Notes: generated by a model from the letters alone, not told the origin. Positions 7,919 to 16,524 are shown, counted from the first letter of the stretch. The stretch: 64,000 nucleotides of DNA from Streptomyces sp. NBC_01197 (GCF_036010505.1 NZ_CP108569.1:3669001-3733000), one strand, 5' to 3'. A program made the numbers and translations.

Positions 7919-8899
7919 TCAGTACGCAAGCGAGCGGTCGACGGCGTCGAGCACCCGGTCCAGGCCCGGCAGGTACTCGTCCTCCAGGCGCGCCGGCGGG
8001 TACGGCACGTGGTATCCGCCGACCCGCAGCACCGGTGCCTCCAGGTGGTAGAAGCACCGCTCGGTGATCCGGGCGGCGATCTCCGCGCCCGTACCGAGGA
8101 ACACCGGCGCCTCGTGCACCACGACCAGCCTGCGCGTCTTCTCCACCGAGGTCTGCACGGAGTCGAAGTCGATCGGGGACATCGACCGCAGGTCCAGGAC
8201 CTCGACGGACTTGCCCTCCTCGGCCGCCGCTGCCGCCGCCTCCAGGCAGACCTTCACCATCGGGCCGTACGCGGCGAGCGTCAGGTCGGAGCCCTCGCGG
8301 GCCACCTTCGCCTTGTGCAGCGGGTGCGGGATGGCGTCGGTGTCGACCTCGCCCTTGTCCCAGTACCGCCGCTTCGGCTCGAAGAAGATGACGGGGTCGT
8401 CGCTCTGGATGGCCTGCTGCATCATCCAGTACGCGTCCGACGCGTTGGACGGCGAGACGACCTTCAGGCCCGCCACGTGCGCGAAGAGCGCCTCGGGCGA
8501 CTCGCTGTGGTGCTCGACCGCGCCGATGCCGCCGCCGTACGGGATACGGACGACGACCGGCAGCTTGATCTTGCCGAGCGCACGCGCGTACATCTTCGCC
8601 AGCTGCGTGACGATCTGGTCGTACGCGGGGAAGACGAAGCCGTCGAACTGGATCTCCACGACCGGCCGGTAGCCGCGCAGGGCCAGGCCGATCGCGGTGC
8701 CGACGATGCCCGACTCGGCGAGCGGGGTGTCGATGACCCGGTCCTCGCCGAAATCCTTGTGCAGCCCGTCCGTGACCCGGAAGACGCCGCCGAGCTTGCC
8801 GACGTCCTCGCCCATGATGAGGACCTTGGGGTCGGTGTCGAGCGCCTTGCGCAGCGACTCGTTGAGCGCCTTCGCGATGCTCATGTTTTTGCCGGCCAT
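7919..8899 (-). CDS. bkdB1: Branched-chain 2-oxoacid dehydrogenase E1 beta subunit, operon 1
   Basis: 326 residues, the usual length for E1 beta. It forms the alpha2beta2 thiamine-diphosphate decarboxylase with BkdA1. The N-terminal segment GEDVGKLGGVFRVTDGL and the conserved DTPLAESGI and PYGGGIG blocks are all present, followed by the transketolase C-terminal domain (LRSMSPID, FLGTGAEI, PYPPARLED). The start ATG at 8899 lies 2 nt after the bkdA1 stop, implying translational coupling. An internal ATG five codons later is possible. Confidence 0.95.
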   Translation of the reverse strand: MAGKNMSIAKALNESLRKALDTDPKVLIMGEDVGKLGGVFRVTDGLHKDFGEDRVIDTPLAESGIVGTAIGLALRGYRPVVEIQFDGFVFPAYDQIVTQLAKMYARALGKIKLPVVVRIPYGGGIGAVEHHSESPEALFAHVAGLKVVSPSNASDAYWMMQQAIQSDDPVIFFEPKRRYWDKGEVDTDAIPHPLHKAKVAREGSDLTLAAYGPMVKVCLEAAAAAAEEGKSVEVLDLRSMSPIDFDSVQTSVEKTRRLVVVHEAPVFLGTGAEIAARITERCFYHLEAPVLRVGGYHVPYPPARLEDEYLPGLDRVLDAVDRSLAY

Positions 8900-8901
8900 G
8901 A

Positions 8902-10065
8902 TCAGTTGCCCTCCTCGTCGGAGTCCGCGAAGGACGCCTGGTAGGCGGCGAACTGCGCGCGCTCCTCGTCGACGAGCGCATGGCCGTCGGCGTGGGTGTT
9001 CTCGAACATGGCCAGCGAGTCCGGGTCGGGCATCGCCCGTACGGCCTCCCGCACCCGCTTGCCGAGCGTCTCGCTCTCGGTCTCCAGGCCGGTGAAGAAC
9101 GCCTCGTCGGCGAACTTCTGCTTCTCCAGGTACGTCTTCAGCCGCTGGATCGGGTCCTTGGCCTCCCACGCCTGCCGCTCGTCGTCCGTGCGGTACTTGG
9201 TGGGGTCGTCGGACGTGGTGTGGGCGCCCATCCGGTAGGTGTACGCCTCGACGAGCGTGGGGCCCTCGCCCCGGCGAGCGCGCTCAAGCGCCGACTTGGT
9301 GACGGCCAGACAGGCCAGTACGTCGTTGCCGTCGACCCGGACACCGGGGAAGCCGAAGCCCTGGGCGCGCTGGTAGAGCGGCACCCGCATCTGCTTCTCG
9401 GTGGGCTCGGAGATCGCCCACTGGTTGTTCTGGCAGAAGAAGACCACCGGGGCGTTGTAGACCGCCGAGAAGGTGAACGCCTCGGCCACGTCGCCCTGGC
9501 TGGACGCGCCGTCACCGAAGTACGCGACGACCGCGGAGTCCGCGCCGTCCTTGACGATGCCCATCGCGTAACCGGTCGCGTGCAGCGTCTGCGAGCCGAT
9601 GACGATGGTGTACAGGTGGAAATTGTTGCTGTTGGGGTCCCAGCCGCCGTGGTTCACGCCGCGGAACATGCCCAGCAGATTGGTCGGGTCGACGCCGCGG
9701 CACCACGCCACGCCGTGTTCCCGGTAGGTCGGGAAGACGTAGTCGTCGTCCCGCAGGGCCCGGCCCGATCCGATCTGGGCGGCCTCCTGGCCGAGCAGCG
9801 AGGCCCACAGGCCCAGCTCGCCCTGGCGCTGGAGTGAGGTGGCCTCGGCGTCGAAACGGCGGGTCAGGACCATGTCCCGGTACAGCCCGCGCAGCTCTTC
9901 TGGCGTGAGATCCACTTCGTACTCGGGGTGCTCGACCCGCTCGCCCTCGGGCGTCAGCAGCTGTACGAGCTGGGGCTCATCGGGCGCCTTGGGCGTCCGT
10001 GCGGCGCCGGCTCGCTTGCTGCTGCGTCGCGGCTTGCGCGTCGCGGCAGTGCTCTCCACGGTCAC
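8902..10065 (-). CDS. bkdA1: Branched-chain 2-oxoacid dehydrogenase E1 alpha subunit, operon 1
   Basis: 387 residues. The thiamine-diphosphate motif runs from GDGASSQGD (about 184-192) to the FFCQNNQWAIS stretch ending near 219. The substrate and phosphorylation-loop region YRMGAHTTSDDPTKY follows. A basic, Pro/Ala-rich N-terminal extension of about 45 residues precedes the catalytic domain. The GTG start at 10065 has GGAGGAG about 10 nt upstream. It is first in the operon and divergent from the response-regulator gene across 329 bp. A second, diverged BCDH operon lies about 17 kb away; having two bkd clusters is known for Streptomyces. Confidence 0.95.
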   Translation of the reverse strand: MTVESTAATRKPRRSSKRAGAARTPKAPDEPQLVQLLTPEGERVEHPEYEVDLTPEELRGLYRDMVLTRRFDAEATSLQRQGELGLWASLLGQEAAQIGSGRALRDDDYVFPTYREHGVAWCRGVDPTNLLGMFRGVNHGGWDPNSNNFHLYTIVIGSQTLHATGYAMGIVKDGADSAVVAYFGDGASSQGDVAEAFTFSAVYNAPVVFFCQNNQWAISEPTEKQMRVPLYQRAQGFGFPGVRVDGNDVLACLAVTKSALERARRGEGPTLVEAYTYRMGAHTTSDDPTKYRTDDERQAWEAKDPIQRLKTYLEKQKFADEAFFTGLETESETLGKRVREAVRAMPDPDSLAMFENTHADGHALVDEERAQFAAYQASFADSDEEGN

Positions 10066-10229
10066 GTGCGTGCTCCTCCGTCGGTCCGGCCCCCGGGGTT
10101 GCCGGTAAGGCCAGTGCGGCTCGCCCGAATCCGGATCCCCCGCACGGGGTGGGTGCGATGCGAACCGGGAACAGGCGTGACAGGTGCCCCGGCGAGCACC
10201 CTCTGAAAAGGCACGTTACCCAGTGCGTC

Positions 10230-10279
10230 GCAGAACTGCGAAACCCCATTTGACCTGCGATTTTGCTTGGATTTCCAAG
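10230..10279. promoter_or_regulatory. Paired palindromes in the bkdA1/response-regulator divergent region
   Basis: The 329-bp spacer 10066-10394 holds two perfect-arm palindromes: TCGCAGAACTGCGA at 10230-10243 and CTTGGATTTCCAAG at 10266-10279. The second is flanked by further pairing (CGAT-TTT on the left, AAA-TCG on the right), extending the dyad to about 10258-10286. Centres are 36 bp apart. On the minus strand TAACGT (complement of 10212-10217) is a possible -10 for bkdA1. These look like operators for bkdA1, the response regulator or both. The binding protein is unknown. Confidence 0.5.
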
Positions 10280-10394
10280 TAAATCGAGAAATGGGCGAAC
10301 AATCACTGGTCACAGCCTTGCAGGCCGCCGGAACAGAGGCACGTTATACCGGGCACCCCGGGCACGGGAAGAGTTCGTATGGGAAACTGAATCC

Positions 10395-11066
10395 GTGCCC
10401 GAAGACGGAAAAATCAGCGTATTTCTCCTTGACGACCATGAAGTCGTGCGACGCGGAGTTCATGAGCTTCTGGTGATGGAGGACGACATCGAGATCGTCG
10501 GCGAGGCGGGTACCGCCGCCGACGCCCTCGCCAGGATCCCGGCCACCAGGCCCGATGTGGCGGTACTGGACGTCCGGCTGCCGGACGGCAGCGGAGTCGA
10601 GGTGTGCCGGGAGATCCGCTCGGCCGACGAGAACATCAAGTGCCTCATGCTCACCTCGTTCTCCGACGACGAGGCGCTCTTCGACGCGATCATGGCGGGC
10701 GCCTCCGGCTATGTACTGAAGGCGATCCGCGGGAGCGAGCTGCTTTCGGCCGTACGGGATGTCGCGGCCGGCAAGTCGCTGCTCGACCCGGTGGCCACGG
10801 CGCGCGTCCTGGAGCGGCTGCGCGACGGTGGCACCAGCAAAGGCGATGCCCGCCTCGCGAGCCTCACCGATCAGGAACGGAAGATTCTCGACCTGATCGG
10901 TGAGGGTCTGACCAACCGCGTCATCGGCGAACGACTGCATCTCGCCGAGAAGACGATCAAGAACTATGTCTCCAGCCTGCTCGCCAAACTGGGCATGGAG
11001 AGGCGCTCGCAGGCGGCCGCGTACGTGGCCCGGATCCAGGCCGGACAGGAGCGGGGCGAGCAGTGA
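10395..11066 (+). CDS. NarL/FixJ-family response regulator (DevR/DosR-like)
   Basis: 223 residues. A receiver domain has the acidic pair in FLLDDHE and phospho-acceptor Asp59 in VAVLDVRLPDG. A LuxR-type HTH follows (about 158-215) with LTDQERKILDLIGEGLTNRVI and KTIKNYVSSLLAKLGM, close to mycobacterial DevR/DosR. The start was set at GTG 10395 because the protein then opens directly into the receiver domain. No histidine kinase is adjacent, so it is an orphan here. It is divergent from bkdA1 and followed by a flavin-binding PNPOx-family gene, a gene type often found in DosR-like regulons. Confidence 0.9.
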   Translation: MPEDGKISVFLLDDHEVVRRGVHELLVMEDDIEIVGEAGTAADALARIPATRPDVAVLDVRLPDGSGVEVCREIRSADENIKCLMLTSFSDDEALFDAIMAGASGYVLKAIRGSELLSAVRDVAAGKSLLDPVATARVLERLRDGGTSKGDARLASLTDQERKILDLIGEGLTNRVIGERLHLAEKTIKNYVSSLLAKLGMERRSQAAAYVARIQAGQERGEQ

Positions 11067-11214
11067 GCCCCGGGGCGCGGGCGGCGACTGGCCGGCCTGG
11101 AATGGTTTGAAATGGCCCAGAACGGTTTGTTCGGCCTTATTCGGGACCTACGTCCTCAATCGTCGGGCAGCTGTCCCCTTACCGGCACGGCGTCCGGGGC
11201 GGACAGTGGAAGCC

Positions 11215-11631
11215 ATGCCCATCGAGGAACAGCGCGCCATCGCCCTGCTCAGCAGGGTGTCGTACGGCCGAGTCGCCGCCAGTATGCGCGCGCTCCCCTT
11301 CCTGGCCATCGCCCGGCACATCGTCTCGGACGGCTGCGTCATCCTGCGGCTGCACGCGGGCCACGGGCACCACGAGGCCTGCGCGGGCAGCGTCGTCGCC
11401 TACGCGGCGGACAACCTTGCCTCCGGGGACGTACACCTCTGGTCGGTCCAGTTCACCGGAACCGCCGAGCTGACCGTCCCGGCCCCCGAAGAGATCGCAC
11501 AGTTCGAAGCGGCCCCGGCCCGGGTGAACGGCGAGCCGTACGAAGCGGTCTATCTGCGTATCAGGCCGCGGTTCGCCACGCTGGACCGGATGGAGTACAC
11601 CGCTCCGGAAACAGCCGCCGTCTCCCGGTGA
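11215..11631 (+). CDS. Pyridoxamine 5'-phosphate oxidase-like flavin-binding protein
   Basis: 138 residues with the split-barrel PNPOx-like pattern: an N-terminal LLSRVSYGRVA, then PFLAIARHIVSDGCVILRL and the late WSVQFTGTAEL strand. Such proteins bind FMN or F420 and act as small redox enzymes or sensors; the reaction is unknown. ATG at 11215 was chosen because residues upstream are not family-like. It lies 148 bp after the response regulator on the same strand, and mycobacterial relatives are DosR-controlled, so regulation by the neighbour is a reasonable inference. Confidence 0.8.
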   Translation: MPIEEQRAIALLSRVSYGRVAASMRALPFLAIARHIVSDGCVILRLHAGHGHHEACAGSVVAYAADNLASGDVHLWSVQFTGTAELTVPAPEEIAQFEAAPARVNGEPYEAVYLRIRPRFATLDRMEYTAPETAAVSR

Positions 11632-11646
11632 TCTAACATCTGGCGA

Positions 11647-12666
11647 GTGCCGCGCTCATATGCACCACCGCATGTCGCAACACCGCCTGTCGGGGAGCTG
11701 CTGCGCCGCTACCGGTCCACCGGTGATGCGCTCTCCTGCGAGCCCGTCGCCCAGGGGCTGCTCAACCGCGGCTACCGGCTCGCCACCACCCACGGCGACT
11801 ACTTCCTCAAACACCACCTCGACGGCGACCCGGCCGCGATCAGCCGCCAGCACCGCGCCACCCAGCGCCTCCAGGTGCTCGGGGTCCCCGTCGCACCGCC
11901 GCTGGCCGACACGGACGGCGACACCGTCACGGTGATCGGCGGCCGCTGCTACGCGCTGCACCCCTGGATCGACGGGCGGCACCGGGAAGGTGCCCAGCTC
12001 AGCACGGCGTGCTCCCGGCGGCTCGGCGCGCTCCTCGGGCTGGTCCACACCGGTCTGGAACGGGTGATGGAGGCCGAGTCGGCGCCGCCCGAGCACGAGA
12101 GCGCCGACCCCGCCGACACCTTCGCGGTCATCGAGGAACTGCTCTCCAGGCTGGCCTGCCGGCAGTCCGGCCGCGACACCTTCGACGAACTGGCCGAACA
12201 CCGGCTGCGCGAGCGCCGCCGCCTCCTGGAGCGCCATGCGCACCGGCGCCCGCCGCCGGGCACGGCGGGCGGCTGGGTGCACGGCGACTTCCATCCGCTG
12301 AACCTGCTGTACCGGGGCGCCGAACCGGCCGCGATCATCGACTGGGACCGGCTGGGCGTGAAGCCGCGCGCCGAGGAGGCGGTCAGAGCGGCGGTGATCT
12401 TCTTCGTGCAGCCCACGGGCGAGCTGGAGCTGGCGAAGGTACGGGCCTACGCGCGCGCGTACCGGCGGGCCGCTTCGGCGGGCCCCGCGGAGCTGGCCGC
12501 CGCGGTCCACCGGGTGTGGTGGGAGCGGCTCAACGACTTCTGGACGCTGCGCTGGCGCTACCAGCTGCACGACCGCAGGGCCGACCCGCTGTTTCCTGCG
12601 GCGTCGGCCCTGGTGGTGTGGTGGACCCGTGAGTACGAGGCGGTCCGCGAGGCGTTCTCGGGGTGA
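11647..12666 (+). CDS. Aminoglycoside/choline-kinase-like phosphotransferase
   Basis: 339 residues of the APH/homoserine-kinase-like fold. The catalytic loop HGDFHPLNLLY (about 217-227) is followed by the metal-binding IIDWDRL (about 235-241). Earlier, the nucleotide-binding region has the invariant-type Lys in DYFLKHHL. The substrate is unknown; such genes are seldom true resistance determinants in core chromosomes. The GTG start at 11647 lies 15 nt after the previous stop, suggesting cotranscription with the PNPOx-like gene. It converges on the kinase gene at 12740. Confidence 0.8.
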   Translation: MPRSYAPPHVATPPVGELLRRYRSTGDALSCEPVAQGLLNRGYRLATTHGDYFLKHHLDGDPAAISRQHRATQRLQVLGVPVAPPLADTDGDTVTVIGGRCYALHPWIDGRHREGAQLSTACSRRLGALLGLVHTGLERVMEAESAPPEHESADPADTFAVIEELLSRLACRQSGRDTFDELAEHRLRERRRLLERHAHRRPPPGTAGGWVHGDFHPLNLLYRGAEPAAIIDWDRLGVKPRAEEAVRAAVIFFVQPTGELELAKVRAYARAYRRAASAGPAELAAAVHRVWWERLNDFWTLRWRYQLHDRRADPLFPAASALVVWWTREYEAVREAFSG

Positions 12667-12686
12667 GGCCCCTGGCCGGGGGCTCC

Positions 12687-12720
12687 TGAGCTACCGGCCT
12701 TACGGTCCGTGCCGGGCTCA
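12687..12720. terminator. Weak imperfect hairpin between convergent genes
   Basis: TGAGC-ta-CCGGC (12687-12698) can pair with GCCGGGCTCA (12711-12720), giving a 10-bp stem with a 2-nt bulge. Its position between two convergent stop codons fits a terminator, but the fold is modest. Confidence 0.4.
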
Positions 12721-12739
12721 GCCGCGCCCCTTGCGGAGC

Positions 12740-14422
12740 TCAGTTGCCCGTCGCGCCGGCCGCCGCGTCGCCCGTGGTGGTCCCCGTCGCGCCGCCGGCC
12801 GTGCTAGCCCCGTCCGTGGTGGCGCCGCCCGCCGGGCTGCCCCCGCCGGCGGTCGTCGAACCGTCCGACGCACCGCCGTTGTCACTGCCGCCGTTGTCCG
12901 TGTTGCCGCCCGTGGACGAGGTACCGCCGTCCGACGACGTACCCCCGTTGTCGGTGCCGCCGTTCGTCTTGCCGCCGGTGGACGACGTACCGCCGTTCGT
13001 CGACGTACCGCCCGAGGTGGACGGGGAAGCGGGCGGGGGCGACGAGGGCGTGTGGTTGCTCGGGGTGTCCGAGGGGGTGCCCGAAGGCTGCTGGGTGTAC
13101 TGGCCGCCGCTGGACGCGCCGGGGTCCGTGCTGGTGTCCGGCGAGGAGTCGTCCGACGGGGTGTCGCTCGGCTTGTCGACCTTGGAGTGGGAGGGCGCGG
13201 GCGACTTGTCGGTGGATGAACCACCGGAGCTTCCGCTGCCCGGCAGGCCCTGCGCGAGGACGATGCCCGCGCCGATGGCGACCACCGCGAGCACAGCGAC
13301 CACCCAGATCCAGCCACGGCCGCCCCGGCTCCTGCCCCTGCCTCCGCCGTCGTACGAACCGTCGTCCGGGTTCATCGGCGGCAGGATCGGGCCCTGCGAG
13401 GTGTCACCGTGCTGCGGATGGCTGAGCGCCGTGGTGGCCGCTGTGCCCATCGCCGGGGTGGAGCCGCCCTCGTGCATCACGACCGGGCCGGTGTTCCACG
13501 TACCCGTGTGACCGCCCTGCTGCTGGAGCATCTGCAGCGAGTACGCGACCAGCGCCCGCATCTCCTCGGCGCTCTGGAACCGGTCGTCCGGGTCCTTCGC
13601 GAGGGACCGCATCACGAGCCCGTCGAGCTCCGGCGGCACCGCGTCCGACACCTGCGACGGCGGGACCGGCATGTCCTGAACGTGCTGGTAGACCACCGAG
13701 AGCGGGGTCTCCCCGGTGAACGGGGGCCGCATCGCGAGCAGTTCGTACAGCAGGCAGCCCGTCGCGTACAGGTCGGAGCGGTGGTCGACGGCCTTGCCGA
13801 GCGCCTGCTCGGGGGAGAGGTACTGGGGGGTGCCCATGACCATGCCGGTCTGGGTCATCGTCGACTGCGCGCCGTGCAGGGCGCGGGCGATACCGAAGTC
13901 CATCACCTTGACCGCGCCGCCGTCCGTGATGATCACGTTGGCGGGCTTGATGTCACGGTGCACGATGCCGTGCTGGTGCGAGTAGGCGAGCGCCTCCAGT
14001 ACACCGGAGACGATGATCAGCGCCTGCTCGGGCGGCGGGGCCTCGGCGTTGATCAGCAGATCGCGGATGGTGCGGCCCTCGACCAGCTCCATCACGATGT
14101 AGGGGACGGTGTTGCCGCCCCAGTAGTCCTCGCCCGAGTCGTACACGGCGACCACGGCATGGTGGTTGAGGCCCGCGACCGACTGTGCCTCGCGGGTGAA
14201 CCGGGCCTTGGAGACCGGGTCCTCGGCGAGGTCGGACCGGAGCAGCTTGACGGCGACGGTGCGGCCGAGCCGCACGTCCTCGGCTGCGAACACCTCGGCC
14301 ATGCCGCCACGGCCGAGCCGGTGGGTCAGCCGGTAGCGGCCGTCGCCGACGAGTCCGCCGACGCCCCACGACTCCGGCACGTCCGACACCCCGCCGCCCT
14401 CTGCCTCGGATTCGGGTGCCAT
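12740..14422 (-). CDS. Membrane Ser/Thr protein kinase (PknB-type catalytic domain, no PASTA)
   Basis: 560 residues. The Hanks-type kinase domain spans about 30-290: glycine loop LGRGGMAEVF, Lys59 in VAVKLL, catalytic HRDIKPAN (155-162), DFG (175-177) and activation segment TMTQTGMVMGTPQYLSPEQ. A Gly/Arg-rich juxtamembrane segment leads to one membrane helix (about 368-390). A roughly 170-residue extracellular tail is composed almost only of Ser, Thr, Gly, Asp and Asn, with repeats of the GGTSSTGG kind. No PASTA or sensor domain is recognisable. ATG start at 14422. It is divergent from a second kinase and its own substrates are unknown. Confidence 0.93.
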   Translation of the reverse strand: MAPESEAEGGGVSDVPESWGVGGLVGDGRYRLTHRLGRGGMAEVFAAEDVRLGRTVAVKLLRSDLAEDPVSKARFTREAQSVAGLNHHAVVAVYDSGEDYWGGNTVPYIVMELVEGRTIRDLLINAEAPPPEQALIIVSGVLEALAYSHQHGIVHRDIKPANVIITDGGAVKVMDFGIARALHGAQSTMTQTGMVMGTPQYLSPEQALGKAVDHRSDLYATGCLLYELLAMRPPFTGETPLSVVYQHVQDMPVPPSQVSDAVPPELDGLVMRSLAKDPDDRFQSAEEMRALVAYSLQMLQQQGGHTGTWNTGPVVMHEGGSTPAMGTAATTALSHPQHGDTSQGPILPPMNPDDGSYDGGGRGRSRGGRGWIWVVAVLAVVAIGAGIVLAQGLPGSGSSGGSSTDKSPAPSHSKVDKPSDTPSDDSSPDTSTDPGASSGGQYTQQPSGTPSDTPSNHTPSSPPPASPSTSGGTSTNGGTSSTGGKTNGGTDNGGTSSDGGTSSTGGNTDNGGSDNGGASDGSTTAGGGSPAGGATTDGASTAGGATGTTTGDAAAGATGN

Positions 14423-14762
14423 CAGTCCTCGCCGTCGTGTAGGTCCGCGTCAGCGGTGGTACGCGGGTGATGCTCGGGTGGTCCTCGCGGCCCAGTGCCA
14501 CGCCACGCTACAGGCTCAGGGAGAGGGCCCGGTCCGGCAATGACCGGCTATCAAACCTGGAATCGCGTCGCCCATGCAAATCCTGCGCCCTTCCGGTAAC
14601 GCTTGCGAGACGCTTCGTACGCGTACGGTCACGGAACGGGCCCCCTGGCTTGACGTGTCCGTGGCCTCGGGCAGACTTTGCCCCGTGGGGCCGGGGTCAG
14701 CAGGCCGTCACCGGATCAGTACGCGGAGCGCCGTATCAGTGCGCCATAGGGGGAGCCACGCC
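14423..14762. other. 340-bp divergent promoter region between two kinase genes
   Basis: No coding feature. On the plus strand TTGACG (about 14651-14656) followed 17 bp later by AGACTT is a weak candidate promoter for the downstream kinase, whose RBS is GGGGGAG just before ATG 14763. No strong palindrome was seen. Confidence 0.35.
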
Positions 14763-16433
14763 ATGAGCCAGGACGGCGCGCAGGGGCGCTACGCGGGAGA
14801 CTCGGTCGCCGGAGGGCGCTATCAGCTCCGTGACCTGCTCGGCGAGGGTGGTATGGCGTCGGTGTACCTGGCGTACGACCAGGCGCTGGACCGGCAGGTC
14901 GCCATCAAGACGCTCCACACGGAGCTGGGGCGCGAGCAGTCGTTCCGCGAGCGGTTCCGGCGTGAGGCGCAGGCGGTCGCCAAGCTGTCGCACACCAACA
15001 TCGTCTCGGTCTTCGACACCGGCGAGGACACCCTCGGCGACGCCCTGATGCCGTACATCGTCATGGAGTACGTGGAGGGGCAGCCGCTCGGCTCCGTACT
15101 CCAGGCGGACATCGAGCAGCACGGCGCGATGCCGGCCGACAAGGCGCTGAAGATCACAGCCGATGTGCTGGCCGCGCTGGACACCAGCCATGAGATGGGC
15201 CTGGTCCACCGGGACATCAAGCCCGGCAACGTGATGATGACCAAGCGCAACATCGTGAAGGTCATGGACTTCGGCATCGCCCGCGCCATGCAGTCGGGCG
15301 TCACGTCGATGACGCAGACCGGCATGGTCGTGGGCACTCCGCAGTACCTCTCGCCCGAGCAGGCGCTGGGACGCGGGGTGGACGCGCGCTCCGACCTCTA
15401 CTCGGTCGGCATCATGCTGTTCCAGCTGCTGACGGGCCGGCTGCCGTTCGACGCGGACTCACCGCTCGCGATCGCGTACGCGCATGTACAGGAGGAGCCG
15501 GTCGCTCCGTCCTCGATCAACCGCTCCATCACGCCGCCCGTCGACGCGCTGGTCGCCCGCGCGCTGAAGAAGAACCCGAACGAGCGGTTCCCGTCGGCCG
15601 AGTCCATGCGCGACGAGTGCCTGCGGGTCATGACGTCGGGGCACACCGGCGCCGCCCCGATGGTCGTCGGAGGCGCGGTGCCGAGCAGTGGCGCGGGCGT
15701 CGGCTCGGCGGTCTTCCCGCCGGTGGACTCCTCGATGCCGCAGAGCGGCCAGGTCCAGACGCCGTACCAGCCGGGCACGTACGGCACACCGGCCCCGGCG
15801 CCGGCGTACGGCTACCCGCAGCAGGGCGGCTACCAGACCCCGCCGCCGCAGAACGGCTACCAGACACCCGCCGCCCAGCCGTACGCCGCACAGCAGTACG
15901 GCGGGCAGACCCCGCCGCCGTACGGTGTGCAGCCGGCCGCTCCGTCCTCCCCGGCCCGGCAGGGCGGCTCCGGCGGCGCGCGGCGGACGCCGCTGCTCGT
16001 GGGCGCGGTCGTGGTGGCGCTGCTGGCGATCGGCGGGGTGGTGGCGGCGCTGCACTACAGCGGATCGGACAACAACAACGCGGGCAGCTCGACGGGCGCC
16101 GGCACCACGGACTCCACGGACTCCAGCACGTCGGCCAAGGCCGGACACAAGGGGCCCGAGCGGGACCGGACGATGGAGACCACGGAGTGCTCGGACGCGC
16201 AGCCCGGCGTCACGGACCCGAACAAGATCGAGCTGCCGGACTTCACCTACAAGGACATCCTGTCGGTGAAGGCGTGTGCCCAGGCGGCCGGCTGGCACAT
16301 CACGACGAAGAAGGAGCCCAGCGGCCAGTGGGGCCAGGACGTCGTCCTCGACCAGTACCCGCTGGCGAAAACGGACGTCAGCCCCAAGGACCTCACCATC
16401 ACGCTCGGGATCTCGACGGGCGACGCGAACTGA
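14763..16433 (+). CDS. Membrane Ser/Thr protein kinase with single extracellular PASTA-like domain
   Basis: 556 residues. The kinase domain (about 20-285) has LGEGGMASVY, Lys49, HRDIKPGN (149-156), DFG (169-171) and TSMTQTGMVVGTPQYLSPEQ. A Pro/Gln/Tyr-rich cytoplasmic linker of about 110 residues follows, then one membrane helix (about 405-428). The C-terminal extracellular segment (ELPDFTYKDILSVKACAQAAGW through LTITLGIS) has the spacing of one degenerate PASTA-like repeat, a type that binds peptidoglycan or beta-lactams in PknB relatives. ATG at 14763 with RBS GGGGGAG. The activation loops of the two neighbouring kinases are nearly identical, so they may derive from a duplication or cross-phosphorylate. 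Confidence 0.92.
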   Translation: MSQDGAQGRYAGDSVAGGRYQLRDLLGEGGMASVYLAYDQALDRQVAIKTLHTELGREQSFRERFRREAQAVAKLSHTNIVSVFDTGEDTLGDALMPYIVMEYVEGQPLGSVLQADIEQHGAMPADKALKITADVLAALDTSHEMGLVHRDIKPGNVMMTKRNIVKVMDFGIARAMQSGVTSMTQTGMVVGTPQYLSPEQALGRGVDARSDLYSVGIMLFQLLTGRLPFDADSPLAIAYAHVQEEPVAPSSINRSITPPVDALVARALKKNPNERFPSAESMRDECLRVMTSGHTGAAPMVVGGAVPSSGAGVGSAVFPPVDSSMPQSGQVQTPYQPGTYGTPAPAPAYGYPQQGGYQTPPPQNGYQTPAAQPYAAQQYGGQTPPPYGVQPAAPSSPARQGGSGGARRTPLLVGAVVVALLAIGGVVAALHYSGSDNNNAGSSTGAGTTDSTDSSTSAKAGHKGPERDRTMETTECSDAQPGVTDPNKIELPDFTYKDILSVKACAQAAGWHITTKKEPSGQWGQDVVLDQYPLAKTDVSPKDLTITLGISTGDAN

Positions 16434-16452
16434 CGCACCCGCTCCGGCCGAC

Positions 16453-16501
16453 AGGCCCGGTACACCTGTCGGGCCCGGTACAGCTGTCAGGCCCAGTACA
16501 C
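16453..16501 (+). repeat. 18-bp tandem repeat, about 2.7 copies, downstream of the kinase
   Basis: Units AGGCCCGGTACACCTGTC (16453-16470) and GGGCCCGGTACAGCTGTC (16471-16488) differ at two positions. A third partial unit (from 16489, AGGCCCAGTACAC) forms the left arm of the terminator at 16490. It is non-coding. Confidence 0.7.
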
Positions 16502-16524
16502 GTACGGCGTGTGCTGGGCCTTTT
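16490..16524 (+). terminator. Intrinsic terminator after the PASTA-like kinase
   Basis: GGCCCAGTACACG (16490-16502) pairs with CGTGTGCTGGGCC (16508-16520) with one G-T wobble and a 5-nt loop, followed by TTTT. It is one of the few hairpins here with a U-tract. Confidence 0.8.

Noticed and set aside
11647-12666. Antibiotic (aminoglycoside) resistance gene
   Set aside because: It has the APH-like fold, but the gene sits in a core region and looks like a generic phosphotransferase; nothing supports resistance.
12750-13150. Short repeats resembling an array or minisatellite
   Set aside because: They are in frame inside the kinase gene and encode its Ser/Thr/Gly/Asn-rich extracellular tail.
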